The position numbers were made by a program, and so were the translations under genes. The notes beneath the pieces are model-generated. The model worked only from the letters and a program-made list of their open reading frames with translations. It searched no databases and had not been told where the DNA came from. Positions 1 through 6,396 of a stretch of DNA of 7,340 nt are shown piece by piece. Source of the DNA: Erysipelotrichia bacterium (GTDB taxonomy: Bacteria > Bacillota_I > Bacilli_A > Erysipelotrichales > Erysipelotrichaceae). How positions within the stretch are numbered: the stretch's first letter is position 1; every line of letters begins with the position of its first letter. The stretch is from assembly GCA_009916335.1 (NCBI GenBank), contig SAAR01000171.1, positions 1-7,340 on the forward strand, given 5' to 3'.

Positions 1-80
1 CCTTGAACTTGTTTATGTGATGATCCTGAAAAGTATAAAACGCGAACAAGCGACGATTTTATTTCTTTTCATTTATGTAA

Positions 81-99
81 GGATAATTGCAAATTATCC
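81..99. repeat. Perfect 8-bp dyad (GGATAATT / AATTATCC)
   Basis: Two 8-base arms are exactly complementary around a 3-base centre. No T-run follows on either strand, so it does not look like an intrinsic terminator. On the minus strand it lies just downstream of a candidate promoter (118-126). It could be an operator or a 5' leader hairpin of a leftward gene. Confidence 0.6.
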
Positions 100-117
100 A
101 ACAAAAATTCCTTTCAT

Positions 118-126
118 ATTATAGCA
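118..126 (-). promoter_or_regulatory. Candidate extended -10 promoter reading leftward
   Basis: The minus strand shows TGCTATAAT, a full TATAAT with the extended TGn element. The -35 region (TTCTGA or TTTCTG at 140-146) is poor and lies inside the 3' end of the capD-like gene. It would drive transcription of whatever lies left of the window. Confidence 0.5.
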
Positions 127-135
127 CAAATATTC

Positions 136-2013
136 CTAATCAGAAATAATTAAATCTAAAATAGTCTTTTTAATAACTGAATTAGTAGTATTTTTATGCT
201 TTAATAATTTATCTAACTTTTCTAATATTTCTTCAATCTCTTCTTTTTCTATTCTCATAACATGATTTTTAAATATCAAATCATTTTTTGTTTTTTCAAA
301 TGTTTCCCCACCAAGATGTAGTTCTTCAAACATTTTTTCTCCAGGTCTTAAACCGATTTCTCTAATCTCAATATCTTCATATGGTTCAAATCCAGATAAA
401 CGAATTAACTTTTCTGCTAAATCTATAATTTTCACTGGTTCTCCCATATCTAATACAAAGATTTCACCACTATCTGCATAATATCCAGCTTGTAACACTA
501 ATTGTGCTGCTTCAGGAATCGTCATAAAGTAGCGAATAATCTTTTTATCAGTGATCGTAACTGGCCCACCTTCTTCAATTTGTTTCTTGAAGATAGGAAT
601 CACACTACCATTACTTCCTAACACATTCCCAAAACGAACCGCTGCCATCTTAGTTACGCCGTTATTTCCATTCGCTTGTAAAATCATTTCTGTCATACGC
701 TTTGTCGCACCCATCACATTCGTTGGATTGACTGCTTTATCCGTACTAATCATAATAAAGCGTTTTACTTTATTTTTGATACAACACTGAATAACATTAT
801 TTGTCCCAAACACATTGTTTTTAATGGCTTCCATTGGTCTTGTTTCCATTAAAGGAACATGTTTATGTGCTGCTGCATGATATACAACATCTGGCTTATA
901 TTGAGCAAACAATTCATTAATTGCTTTCTTATCACGAATTGATGCAATCGTTGATAGAATAACAATATCTTCTTTAATCTTTCCATGCACTTTATCACGA
1001 TTAAACTCTTGTTCTAACATGTATAATGCATTTTCATTAATATCAATCATCAATAAAATATTTGGTTTAAATTTAATGATCTGTCGGCATAATTCAGAAC
1101 CAATCGAACCACCAGCTCCTGTTACACAAACAATACGATTACTTATGTATTCTTCAATTTCTTTTTGATCTAAACGAATTTCCCCACGTCCTAATAAATC
1201 TTCAATCTTCACATCTTGCACAGACGTCTTTTGTTTTAACATATTAGGATTATTGATAATCTTTTCAGGATCACCCATAATTTTAACATTTAATTTCGCC
1301 TGTTGAACTTGTTCAACAATTCTTCTCACATCTGCTTTACTAGCACTTCTAATCGCAATAATGGCTGTATCAATTTTATACTTCTCTTTTAATGCGACTA
1401 AATCATTCGTTGTCCCAAGCACTGGATAACCAGCTACCATCAGATTCACTCGAACATCATCGACAAACCCAATCACTTTATAATTGAAATTATCATTTTG
1501 CAAAATTTCTTTTAATAATAAATTTCCTGCTGATCCTGCACCGATAATCAATACGTTTTCTTTTTTATCATTGTTATTTACCAACGTATATCTTCGATAT
1601 AGACGATAGGATGTACGAAAACTAAACATCATTAAAATAGATAATAAACCAGCAATAAACTCTACACTAATAAAAAACATATCATGCGTAGAAAACCAAG
1701 TAATGATCATAATGAGTGCTGTTGCAAATATATTTGCAAATGCTAAACGCAACACTTCTTTTGAACTGATAAATATCCATAGACTTTTATAAATCTTAAA
1801 CGCAAAAAAACTAATCGCATAAATGATTACAACAAGAAGTACAAACCATAGCGTTTCAATGTTACGCACTTTGTCTGTAATTCTAAAGGCAAAGTCAATT
1901 CTTGCCCAATATGCAATCAAATAAGAAATTAGTACAATAACTGAATCGAATAAAAATAATATCTTCGTTCTATTCGCCCTATATAATTTATTCTCATATA
2001 TTTTATCTAGCAT
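136..2013 (-). CDS. Membrane-bound nucleoside-diphosphate-sugar 4,6-dehydratase (CapD/PglF/WbpM-type)
   Basis: The protein has 625 residues, the usual size of the long membrane-bound dehydratases. Four hydrophobic segments lie at about 18-36, 54-74, 88-108 and 112-132. A first Rossmann domain follows, with GAGSAG at 158-163, then the catalytic extended-SDR domain with TGAGGSIG at 298-305. The active-site region reads S423-TDKAVNPTNV-M434-GAT-K438. It thus has Met where most SDR enzymes have Tyr, which is normal for the WbpM/PglF group. Enzymes of this family convert UDP-GlcNAc to a 4-keto-6-deoxy sugar used for capsule, O-antigen or glycan building blocks such as FucNAc, QuiNAc or bacillosamine precursors. 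The exact product cannot be read from sequence. Start choice is supported by GGTGA at 2021-2025, 7 bases before ATG. The stop is TAG. The LCP gene upstream fits a surface-polysaccharide locus. A 12-G tract lies 75 bases upstream of the start. Confidence 0.93.
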   Translation of the reverse strand: MLDKIYENKLYRANRTKILFLFDSVIVLISYLIAYWARIDFAFRITDKVRNIETLWFVLLVVIIYAISFFAFKIYKSLWIFISSKEVLRLAFANIFATALIMIITWFSTHDMFFISVEFIAGLLSILMMFSFRTSYRLYRRYTLVNNNDKKENVLIIGAGSAGNLLLKEILQNDNFNYKVIGFVDDVRVNLMVAGYPVLGTTNDLVALKEKYKIDTAIIAIRSASKADVRRIVEQVQQAKLNVKIMGDPEKIINNPNMLKQKTSVQDVKIEDLLGRGEIRLDQKEIEEYISNRIVCVTGAGGSIGSELCRQIIKFKPNILLMIDINENALYMLEQEFNRDKVHGKIKEDIVILSTIASIRDKKAINELFAQYKPDVVYHAAAHKHVPLMETRPMEAIKNNVFGTNNVIQCCIKNKVKRFIMISTDKAVNPTNVMGATKRMTEMILQANGNNGVTKMAAVRFGNVLGSNGSVIPIFKKQIEEGGPVTITDKKIIRYFMTIPEAAQLVLQAGYYADSGEIFVLDMGEPVKIIDLAEKLIRLSGFEPYEDIEIREIGLRPGEKMFEELHLGGETFEKTKNDLIFKNHVMRIEKEEIEEILEKLDKLLKHKNTTNSVIKKTILDLIISD

Positions 2014-2020
2014 ACTTAAT

Positions 2021-2025
2021 TCACC
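2021..2025 (-). promoter_or_regulatory. Ribosome binding site of the capD-like gene
   Basis: GGTGA lies 7 bases before the ATG. It is of moderate strength and supports the start at 2013. Confidence 0.55.
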
Positions 2026-2039
2026 GTTCCCACTGCTAA

Positions 2040-2081
2040 ATTATAATACAAAATTACACAAAATACTACATAAAATCACAA
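2040..2081 (-). promoter_or_regulatory. Candidate promoter region of the capD-like gene
   Basis: Two overlapping options can be read on the minus strand. One is TTGTGA (2076-2081), 17 bases, TGTAAT (2053-2058). The other is a perfect TATAAT (2040-2045) with no good -35. The 12-G tract ends only 7 bases upstream of the TTGTGA, close enough for its length to affect promoter activity. Confidence 0.45.
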
Positions 2082-2088
2082 ATTTCTA

Positions 2089-2100
2089 CCCCCCCCCCCC
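2089..2100. repeat. Homopolymeric tract of 12 C (12 G on the coding strand)
   Basis: An uninterrupted run of 12 identical bases lies in an otherwise very AT-rich intergenic region, 75 bases upstream of the capD-like start codon and next to its candidate promoter. Poly-G/C tracts of this length are prone to slipped-strand mispairing and are known phase-variation elements in other bacteria. A role here is inference. Confidence 0.9.
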
Positions 2101-2212
2101 ATTTTTTTACGTTCTAGTTATAAATTGATTGTTTATCGCTTATCTATGTTATTTAAGAAGGTTTTTCAGTAAATAAATAACCATAATTACAATGAAATAA
2201 TATAATAATAAA

Positions 2213-2255
2213 AAAAACAAAAAAAACACTTCAACGTTTACGCATTGAAGTGTTT
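2213..2255 (-). terminator. Rho-independent terminator of the LCP gene
   Basis: On the minus strand the arms AACACTTCAA and TTGAAGTGTT (2245-2254 and 2225-2234) form a 10-bp perfect stem around a 10-base loop. A run of eight T and a further T-rich stretch follow. It starts about 9 bases after the LCP stop codon and should separate LCP from capD-like transcription. Confidence 0.9.
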
Positions 2256-2263
2256 ATCATTCA

Positions 2264-3706
2264 TTATTCTGGTATGTTTACGCTTTCTCCATTTTTCACT
2301 TGTGCAATCAACATTTTTGCAGTTGCCACTGTATTTTTGTCTGGATACATCACATACGCATTAAAACCATTGGCTGGTGTCCAATCGGTTCCCCCTGTAC
2401 CTTTTACAGCGTAATCACTAATTGTCCAACCACTCATATTATCTAATTGCATGTTCACTAAAGAAGTAATTTCATCATCACTCATATTCGTTTGGAAACT
2501 ACCACCAATCGCACTCATCACACCCATATAGTTAGTAATGATAGAAGGAGAAGTCGCTTTTGCAATAATTCCCGAAAGAACACGCGATTGATTTTTAATT
2601 CTTTCATTATCTCCACCTGACAATGAGTAACGCTCTCTTGAGAAAGCAAGTGCTTCATCACCATTCAAACGATTTGTACCTGCACTAAAACTATAACCAC
2701 CTGCACTAAATGCATATTGACTTTCTACATTAATTCCACCTAACGCATCGACAATATCCACTAAGCTTGAGAAATTGACACGCATGTAGTAGTTAATTTC
2801 TTCATCAAAATAGTTCGATACAGATTGTACCGTACAATCAACACCAAAGATACCTGTATGCGTTAGCTTATCTTCTTGATTATTTTGACATACTTGAGGA
2901 ACATAATAATCTCTAGGAATATCAATTAACAAGATCTGTTTAGTTTGTGGATTAACAACCATCAATTTATTCACATCACTTCTTGAAACAGATGAGATAG
3001 ATCCATAGGTATCAATTCCACTAATATACACAACAAAAGGTACATTAGTCACATCTACACGTTTACTAATTGATTCTGCTTTTTCTTTAAACGTATATGT
3101 TTTAATCACTTTCGTATCTTCTTTAAAAGTAGGGTGATTATCTTCAAACATTCCTCGATACCCTTCATTTAAAATGATTGCATCTACTTCCCCACTATAT
3201 AATCCTTGTGCAAATACATCAAAGCCATTGTAAGTAGAAGTTGTAATACTTTGCTTCACATCTTCTTCAATTTTAGAGACAGCCTGCTCTGTATACTTAT
3301 CACTACCTACACTAATTGTTCCAAAGGTAGCATCTTTTAAATCCTCTATTTTATCGTAGCCACTCTCTTTCATTACCACAACAGAAATTTGTATTGTCTT
3401 TGTATCATCGCCTGTAATCATGCTAAACGTATTATATGTTTTAAATAAATATAAGTTACCAACACTTAACAAACCACATAACAAGATAATTAAAAGCTTT
3501 CCTAATACTTTATTTACTTTATTTGTTCGTTTCGCATATTGTAAGAAATACATTGCTAAAAACAATAAAAGTAAAACCACACTAGCTATAACAATATACT
3601 TTATCGGTATCATCTTCGCAATAAACATTTGTACAATAAATAATATATTTAAAATTGCATAAATGCCAATAAAATAAAAACGAATATCTTTTAATAATTT
3701 TTTCAT
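2264..3706 (-). CDS. LytR-CpsA-Psr (LCP) family glycopolymer transferase, CpsA-like
   Basis: The protein has 480 residues. Three membrane segments lie at about 11-30, 36-56 and 69-88, leaving the rest outside the cell. Residues about 95-215 look like a periplasmic solute-binding fold (IEDLKDATFGT at 120-130, VDAIILNEGYRGMF at 174-187), an accessory region like that of streptococcal CpsA. The LCP domain spans about 225-390: YISGIDTYG (227-235), SRSDVN (241-246), IDIPRDYYV (261-269), DKLTHTGIFG (279-288), ALGGINVE (321-328), FSRERY (355-360) and GGDNERIKNQSR (364-375). The Arg and Asp residues expected for polyprenyl-phosphate and Mg binding are present (D232, R242, D244, R265, R357, R359, D366, R369). 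LCP proteins transfer capsule, teichoic acid or similar polymers from a lipid carrier to peptidoglycan. AGGAGA at 3715-3720 supports the start. The gene has its own promoter and a strong terminator, and precedes the capD-like gene. The polymer substrate is unknown. Confidence 0.93.
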   Translation of the reverse strand: MKKLLKDIRFYFIGIYAILNILFIVQMFIAKMIPIKYIVIASVVLLLLFLAMYFLQYAKRTNKVNKVLGKLLIILLCGLLSVGNLYLFKTYNTFSMITGDDTKTIQISVVVMKESGYDKIEDLKDATFGTISVGSDKYTEQAVSKIEEDVKQSITTSTYNGFDVFAQGLYSGEVDAIILNEGYRGMFEDNHPTFKEDTKVIKTYTFKEKAESISKRVDVTNVPFVVYISGIDTYGSISSVSRSDVNKLMVVNPQTKQILLIDIPRDYYVPQVCQNNQEDKLTHTGIFGVDCTVQSVSNYFDEEINYYMRVNFSSLVDIVDALGGINVESQYAFSAGGYSFSAGTNRLNGDEALAFSRERYSLSGGDNERIKNQSRVLSGIIAKATSPSIITNYMGVMSAIGGSFQTNMSDDEITSLVNMQLDNMSGWTISDYAVKGTGGTDWTPANGFNAYVMYPDKNTVATAKMLIAQVKNGESVNIPE

Positions 3707-3714
3707 ATATAAAA

Positions 3715-3720
3715 TCTCCT
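3715..3720 (-). promoter_or_regulatory. Ribosome binding site of the LCP gene
   Basis: AGGAGA lies 8 bases before the ATG, a near-consensus Shine-Dalgarno that fixes the start at 3706. Confidence 0.75.
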
Positions 3721-3742
3721 AGGCCTGAAAAGATCCCTTAAA

Positions 3743-3771
3743 ATTATACCACTAATTGAAAAGATTGCAAA
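3743..3771 (-). promoter_or_regulatory. Promoter of the LCP gene
   Basis: TATAAT at 3743-3748 is preceded by TGG, giving an extended -10. TTTGCA at 3766-3771 is 17 bases upstream and matches 4 of 6 positions of TTGACA. Transcription would start about 30 bases before the LCP start codon. Confidence 0.7.
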
Positions 3772-3792
3772 AAAACATCTTTACCTTTTTTA

Positions 3793-3826
3793 CACTTGTA
3801 TGAAATCACTTGCTTTATATCAAGTG
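3793..3826 (-). repeat. CACTTG inverted repeat with two alternative 3' arms
   Basis: On the minus strand one CACTTG (3821-3826) is followed by two CAAGTG copies (3807-3812 and 3793-3798). It can form either of two mutually exclusive 6-bp hairpins. It lies between the aspartokinase terminator and the LCP promoter, downstream of a further candidate promoter. Its function is unknown. Confidence 0.45.
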
Positions 3827-3852
3827 CCTGTTGCCATAAAATTTAACATTTC

Positions 3853-3881
3853 ATTATAATGGTTTGTGTTTTCTTTGTTAC
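3853..3881 (-). promoter_or_regulatory. Second candidate promoter upstream of LCP
   Basis: GTAACA (3876-3881), a 17-base spacer and a perfect TATAAT (3853-3858) on the minus strand. It lies just after the aspartokinase terminator. It would give LCP a longer leader of about 140 bases, or drive a short RNA. Chance matches are common in such AT-rich DNA. Confidence 0.35.
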
Positions 3882-3892
3882 TTTTTTATGAT

Positions 3893-3916
3893 AAAAAAAG
3901 AGGAGTCTGCCTCCTC
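3893..3916 (-). terminator. Rho-independent terminator of the deoD-to-aspartokinase operon
   Basis: On the minus strand GAGGAG and CTCCTC form a 6-bp GC-rich stem with a 5-base loop, followed at once by seven T. The stem overlaps the TGA stop of the aspartokinase gene, so no coding capacity for ACT domains remains. Confidence 0.9.
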
Positions 3917-4643
3917 ACTCTATATACGTTCCTTCATTTTCACTAAATGTTCCTAGCAAATGCACTTTAATATGATGTACTTTTGCATAATCTACACAAC
4001 GATCATGCAACACCCTTGACTTTAAATTGAGCATATCATCATAACTTAAACGCTGGTATTTTTTCGCATTCTTATTTAAGTTAGGATTACTATCATACAC
4101 ACCGTCCACATCACTATATATTTCTACACAAGGTAAATTCATCATCTGGGCAAACAATACCGCACTATAATCACTACCACCTCTACCTAACGTAGTTACC
4201 TTACCTGTTTCATTCACACCCAAAAAACCACCAACAACCAAAATATCGTAATCTTTCAAATATTCACTAATCTTACTTGCATCTAATTTCTTTAAATTTG
4301 CATATTCATATTTATCATCAGTAATAATCCCTGCATCAATATAATTCACAGCTTTCACACGCAAGTTTTTTTCTAATAGTTCACTACAAACACGCAACGC
4401 TGAATACTGCTCACCAATCGATGCCAACCATGCTTGTTCCTCTTTACTCATCTTATCACTCGCATAAGAAAGTAAGGTATCTGTCGCAAAAGCATTCGGG
4501 TATCTTCCTTGTGCACTCACCACAAGAATAATCTTATATTCCCTTGTATACTTCATCACATGGGCATACACATACTCTCTTGTAATGACACTTTTTAAAG
4601 AAGTGCCTCCAAATTTCATCACTTTTAGCTTTTGCTCCTTCAT
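3915..4643 (-). CDS. Aspartate kinase, catalytic domain only (no ACT domains)
   Basis: This 242-residue amino acid kinase fold protein has the aspartokinase motifs: KFGGTS (10-15), VVSAQG (41-46, usually VSAMG), ATDTLL (53-58), SIGEQYSA (75-82), GGFLG (138-142), TTLGRGGSDYSA (150-161) and YSDVDGVYDSNP (176-187). It would phosphorylate aspartate with ATP, the first step toward lysine/diaminopimelate, threonine and methionine. Typical aspartokinases have about 400-450 residues, with two C-terminal ACT domains that bind feedback inhibitors. Here the protein stops at SENEGTYIE, where the ACT region should begin, and a terminator overlaps the TGA stop. The short form is therefore not a window or frameshift artefact. 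The SD is AAGGGGGGG at 4649-4657. It lies 55 bases after mutY and is probably last in the deoD operon. Aspartate kinase is the best reading, but another substrate cannot be excluded. Confidence 0.85.
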   Translation of the reverse strand: MKEQKLKVMKFGGTSLKSVITREYVYAHVMKYTREYKIILVVSAQGRYPNAFATDTLLSYASDKMSKEEQAWLASIGEQYSALRVCSELLEKNLRVKAVNYIDAGIITDDKYEYANLKKLDASKISEYLKDYDILVVGGFLGVNETGKVTTLGRGGSDYSAVLFAQMMNLPCVEIYSDVDGVYDSNPNLNKNAKKYQRLSYDDMLNLKSRVLHDRCVDYAKVHHIKVHLLGTFSENEGTYIE

Positions 4644-4648
4644 AAATG

Positions 4649-4657
4649 CCCCCCCTT
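4649..4657 (-). promoter_or_regulatory. Ribosome binding site with 7-G run, aspartokinase gene
   Basis: The minus strand reads AAGGGGGGG then CATTT and ATG. The SD core is inside a run of seven G, so a change in run length would alter spacing to the start codon. Confidence 0.65.
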
Positions 4658-4698
4658 ACTCATCATTACACTATGATAAGTTTCCATTTTGGTTTGGG

Positions 4699-5712
4699 CT
4701 ATTCGTTAAACAACGCAAAAAATTGATCTTTATAATATTTATAAGCACTAGGAATGGAATAGACGTTTTCAACATTAGCAATACTTGTCCAAAAATGTCC
4801 TTCCTTGCTAAAGCACTCATCACATTCAATTAAAAAGCCTTTCATATGCCATTCTTTATGTGAAAATACATGTTTATATTTTCCTAAGTAAACACCATTT
4901 TTAAAATCGCTTTTTTTCTTATGTCCTGCTTTTAATACAAATTCATATAAACCAGCTAATAATCCTGTATCTTCTCGTTTATGTAGTAACACTTGACCAT
5001 TACACACATAAATCAAAACAGTATATTTTTCACTTGTTCGCTTAGTCTTTTTAATACGCACTGGTAGTTGATTCACTAATCCTTGTTTATAAGCTAAACA
5101 AAAATTACTTAATGGACAAATATTACAACGAGGATTGCTGTTAGGCACACAAATCCCTGCTCCTAAATCCATTAAAGCCTGATTGAAAATACCCATATCC
5201 TCGGCTTTATCTAATTCTATTAAAGATTGTATTTTATTTCTTGTTTTTGTTAATAAAATATCTTCTTTAATCGCAAATAAACGAGCATACACACGAAGAA
5301 CATTCCCATCAATCGCACAGACAGATTGCTTATAAGCAATTGAGGCAATCGCCCCAGCAGTGTATGGTCCAATCCCTGATAAGTTTAACAATTCCTCATA
5401 GCTAGAAGGTAATTTCCCATCGTATTTTTCCATACAAGTAATGGCTGCTTTCTTCATATTTCTAACGCGTGAATAATATCCTAAACCTTCCCACAATTTC
5501 ACCAAATAATCATCTTCTACTGTTGCCAATGAAGCAAGTGTTGGTAATGCCTTGATAAAACGTGTAAAGTAAGGCTTCACTGCTTCTACACGAGTTTGCT
5601 GAAGCATAATCTCACTTACCCATACTCGATAAGCATCACGATTTTCACGCCAAGGTAAATCACGCTTATTTTCCATATACCACGCTACTAAACAACTACT
5701 TATTTTTTCCAT
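4699..5712 (-). CDS. mutY: A/G-specific adenine DNA glycosylase MutY
   Basis: The protein has 337 residues, near the usual 350. MutY removes adenine mispaired with 8-oxoguanine and prevents G:C to T:A mutations. The N-terminal HhH-GPD domain shows LPWR (19-22), SEIMLQQTRV (33-42) with catalytic Glu34, the helix-hairpin-helix LSGIGPYTAG (111-120) and IDGNV (134-138) with catalytic Asp135. An iron-sulfur cluster is formed by Cys188, 196, 199 and 205. The first spacing is seven residues rather than the six of the E. coli protein. The C-terminal NUDIX-like domain that recognises 8-oxoG has GLLAGLYEF (250-258) and the FSH motif (283-285). The start matches family N-termini, but the sequence before ATG (TATAGATAGAT) has only a weak SD. 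A hairpin sits between this gene and the HAD gene 24 bases upstream. It is probably co-transcribed with deoD, the HAD gene and the aspartokinase. Confidence 0.95.
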   Translation of the reverse strand: MEKISSCLVAWYMENKRDLPWRENRDAYRVWVSEIMLQQTRVEAVKPYFTRFIKALPTLASLATVEDDYLVKLWEGLGYYSRVRNMKKAAITCMEKYDGKLPSSYEELLNLSGIGPYTAGAIASIAYKQSVCAIDGNVLRVYARLFAIKEDILLTKTRNKIQSLIELDKAEDMGIFNQALMDLGAGICVPNSNPRCNICPLSNFCLAYKQGLVNQLPVRIKKTKRTSEKYTVLIYVCNGQVLLHKREDTGLLAGLYEFVLKAGHKKKSDFKNGVYLGKYKHVFSHKEWHMKGFLIECDECFSKEGHFWTSIANVENVYSIPSAYKYYKDQFFALFNE

Positions 5713-5727
5713 ATCTATCTATACACA

Positions 5728-5748
5728 AAAAGCGTACTACACGCTTTT
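5728..5748 (-). terminator. Hairpin between the HAD gene and mutY, weak terminator or processing site
   Basis: Arms AAAAGCGT and ACGCTTTT form an 8-bp stem with a 5-base loop that contains the HAD stop codon. On the minus strand only about five T follow the ACGC before a G, so termination is probably partial. It could lower the level of mutY and aspartokinase transcripts relative to deoD. Confidence 0.5.
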
Positions 5749-6396
5749 CCTTTCTAACACTTGAATAACTTCTCGCATATCTTCAATAATCTCATCAGCT
5801 TCCCTTTGATCTATTGGCAATGCTTTTACATTTCTAGCTAGAACACGATGAACATTCGCATTTTTAGCTGCTCTAATACCATAAAAAGAATCTTCTAAAA
5901 CAATACACTCTTGTGGTGTTACATGTAATAAATCAATCGTTTTTAAATAGACATCAGGTGCTGGCTTACTATGTTTCACTTCATGCCCACTACTAATCGC
6001 ATCGAAATAATCATACAATTCACATTCTTTCATATGTGAAATAATACCTTCTTTTTCTGTTGCACTACTAAGACCAATTTTATAGTTATTCGCTTTTAAA
6101 TACTGCATCACTTCTTCAACACCATCTACTCGTAATGCCATATAATCTAATGGGTGTTCTTTCAAATAACGATGCCAGTCTTTCCACATTGCATTCGGTT
6201 CTACTAATCCATTTGTCATTTCACTTATAATCTCACAACCACGTTCATGAGAAGAACCAATTAACTGAAGTAAATGTGCTTCTGTGTAAGGATAGTTTTT
6301 TTCTTCAAAGTAATCTACTAGCATACTAGAATATGCCAACTCACTATCAATTAAAACACCGTCCATATCAAATATAACAGCTTTAATATTTTTCAT
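5737..6396 (-). CDS. HAD superfamily subfamily IA phosphatase/phosphomutase (beta-phosphoglucomutase-like)
   Basis: The protein has 219 residues with the full set of HAD motifs: motif I FDMDGVLIDSE (9-19, nucleophile Asp10, acid/base Asp12), motif II around GLSSAT (108-113), motif III Lys144 in SKPAPDVYL, and motif IV VLEDSFYGIRAA with Glu168-Asp169. The insert between motif I and residue 90 is a helical cap (type C1), as in beta-phosphoglucomutase and small sugar-phosphate phosphatases. The substrate cannot be fixed from sequence. Its ATG overlaps the deoD stop as TAATG, and its SD-like GGAGAG (6406-6411) lies inside deoD, so the two are translationally coupled. That coupling suggests, but does not show, a role with sugar phosphates released during nucleoside breakdown. 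The stop TAG lies within the loop of a hairpin. Confidence 0.9.
   Translation of the reverse strand: MKNIKAVIFDMDGVLIDSELAYSSMLVDYFEEKNYPYTEAHLLQLIGSSHERGCEIISEMTNGLVEPNAMWKDWHRYLKEHPLDYMALRVDGVEEVMQYLKANNYKIGLSSATEKEGIISHMKECELYDYFDAISSGHEVKHSKPAPDVYLKTIDLLHVTPQECIVLEDSFYGIRAAKNANVHRVLARNVKALPIDQREADEIIEDMREVIQVLERKSV

Larger units (their letters stand above)
1..135. other. Left-edge stretch with no identified gene
   Basis: I cannot assign a gene here. On the minus strand there is an AAAGGA followed 7 bases later by TTG, but that frame closes with TGA after 10 codons (MDNLQLSLHK). Several frames are open toward the edge on either strand, none with a convincing start or a family I recognise. 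It may hold the 5' leader, or a decayed start, of a gene lying further left. Confidence 0.5.

Noticed and set aside
75..110. TGA read as Trp, which would extend the 10-codon frame to the left edge
   Set aside because: Trp is encoded by TGG throughout the window, and the aspartokinase TGA is a true stop followed by a terminator, so the standard code applies.
1..135. End of an insertion sequence or a transposase start at the left edge
   Set aside because: No recognisable transposase motif, no target duplication visible, and the dyad alone is too short to claim an element end.
551..790. Plus-strand open frame of 79 codons
   Set aside because: It lies entirely antisense to the conserved SDR domain of the capD-like gene, has no recognisable motif, and is best explained as a shadow.
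1759..2013. Catalytic Met434 instead of Tyr in the capD-like dehydratase as a sign of an inactive enzyme
   Set aside because: A Ser-Met-Lys arrangement is characteristic of the long membrane-bound WbpM/PglF group, so it is not a defect.
2219..2255. Terminator hairpin serving as one unit of a CRISPR or repeat array
   Set aside because: It occurs once, with a T-run typical of intrinsic termination, and no spaced repeats are present anywhere in the window.
3420..3662. Plus-strand open frame of 80 codons
   Set aside because: It is antisense to the hydrophobic N-terminus of the LCP gene and has no RBS or family resemblance.
4585..4833. Plus-strand open frame of 82 codons spanning the aspartokinase/mutY junction
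   Set aside because: It overlaps two well-supported minus-strand genes and has no motif or SD of note.
5105..5160. Seven-residue spacing between the first two cluster cysteines of MutY as a defect
   Set aside because: From memory, clostridial-type MutY proteins also have one extra residue here, and all four cysteines are present.
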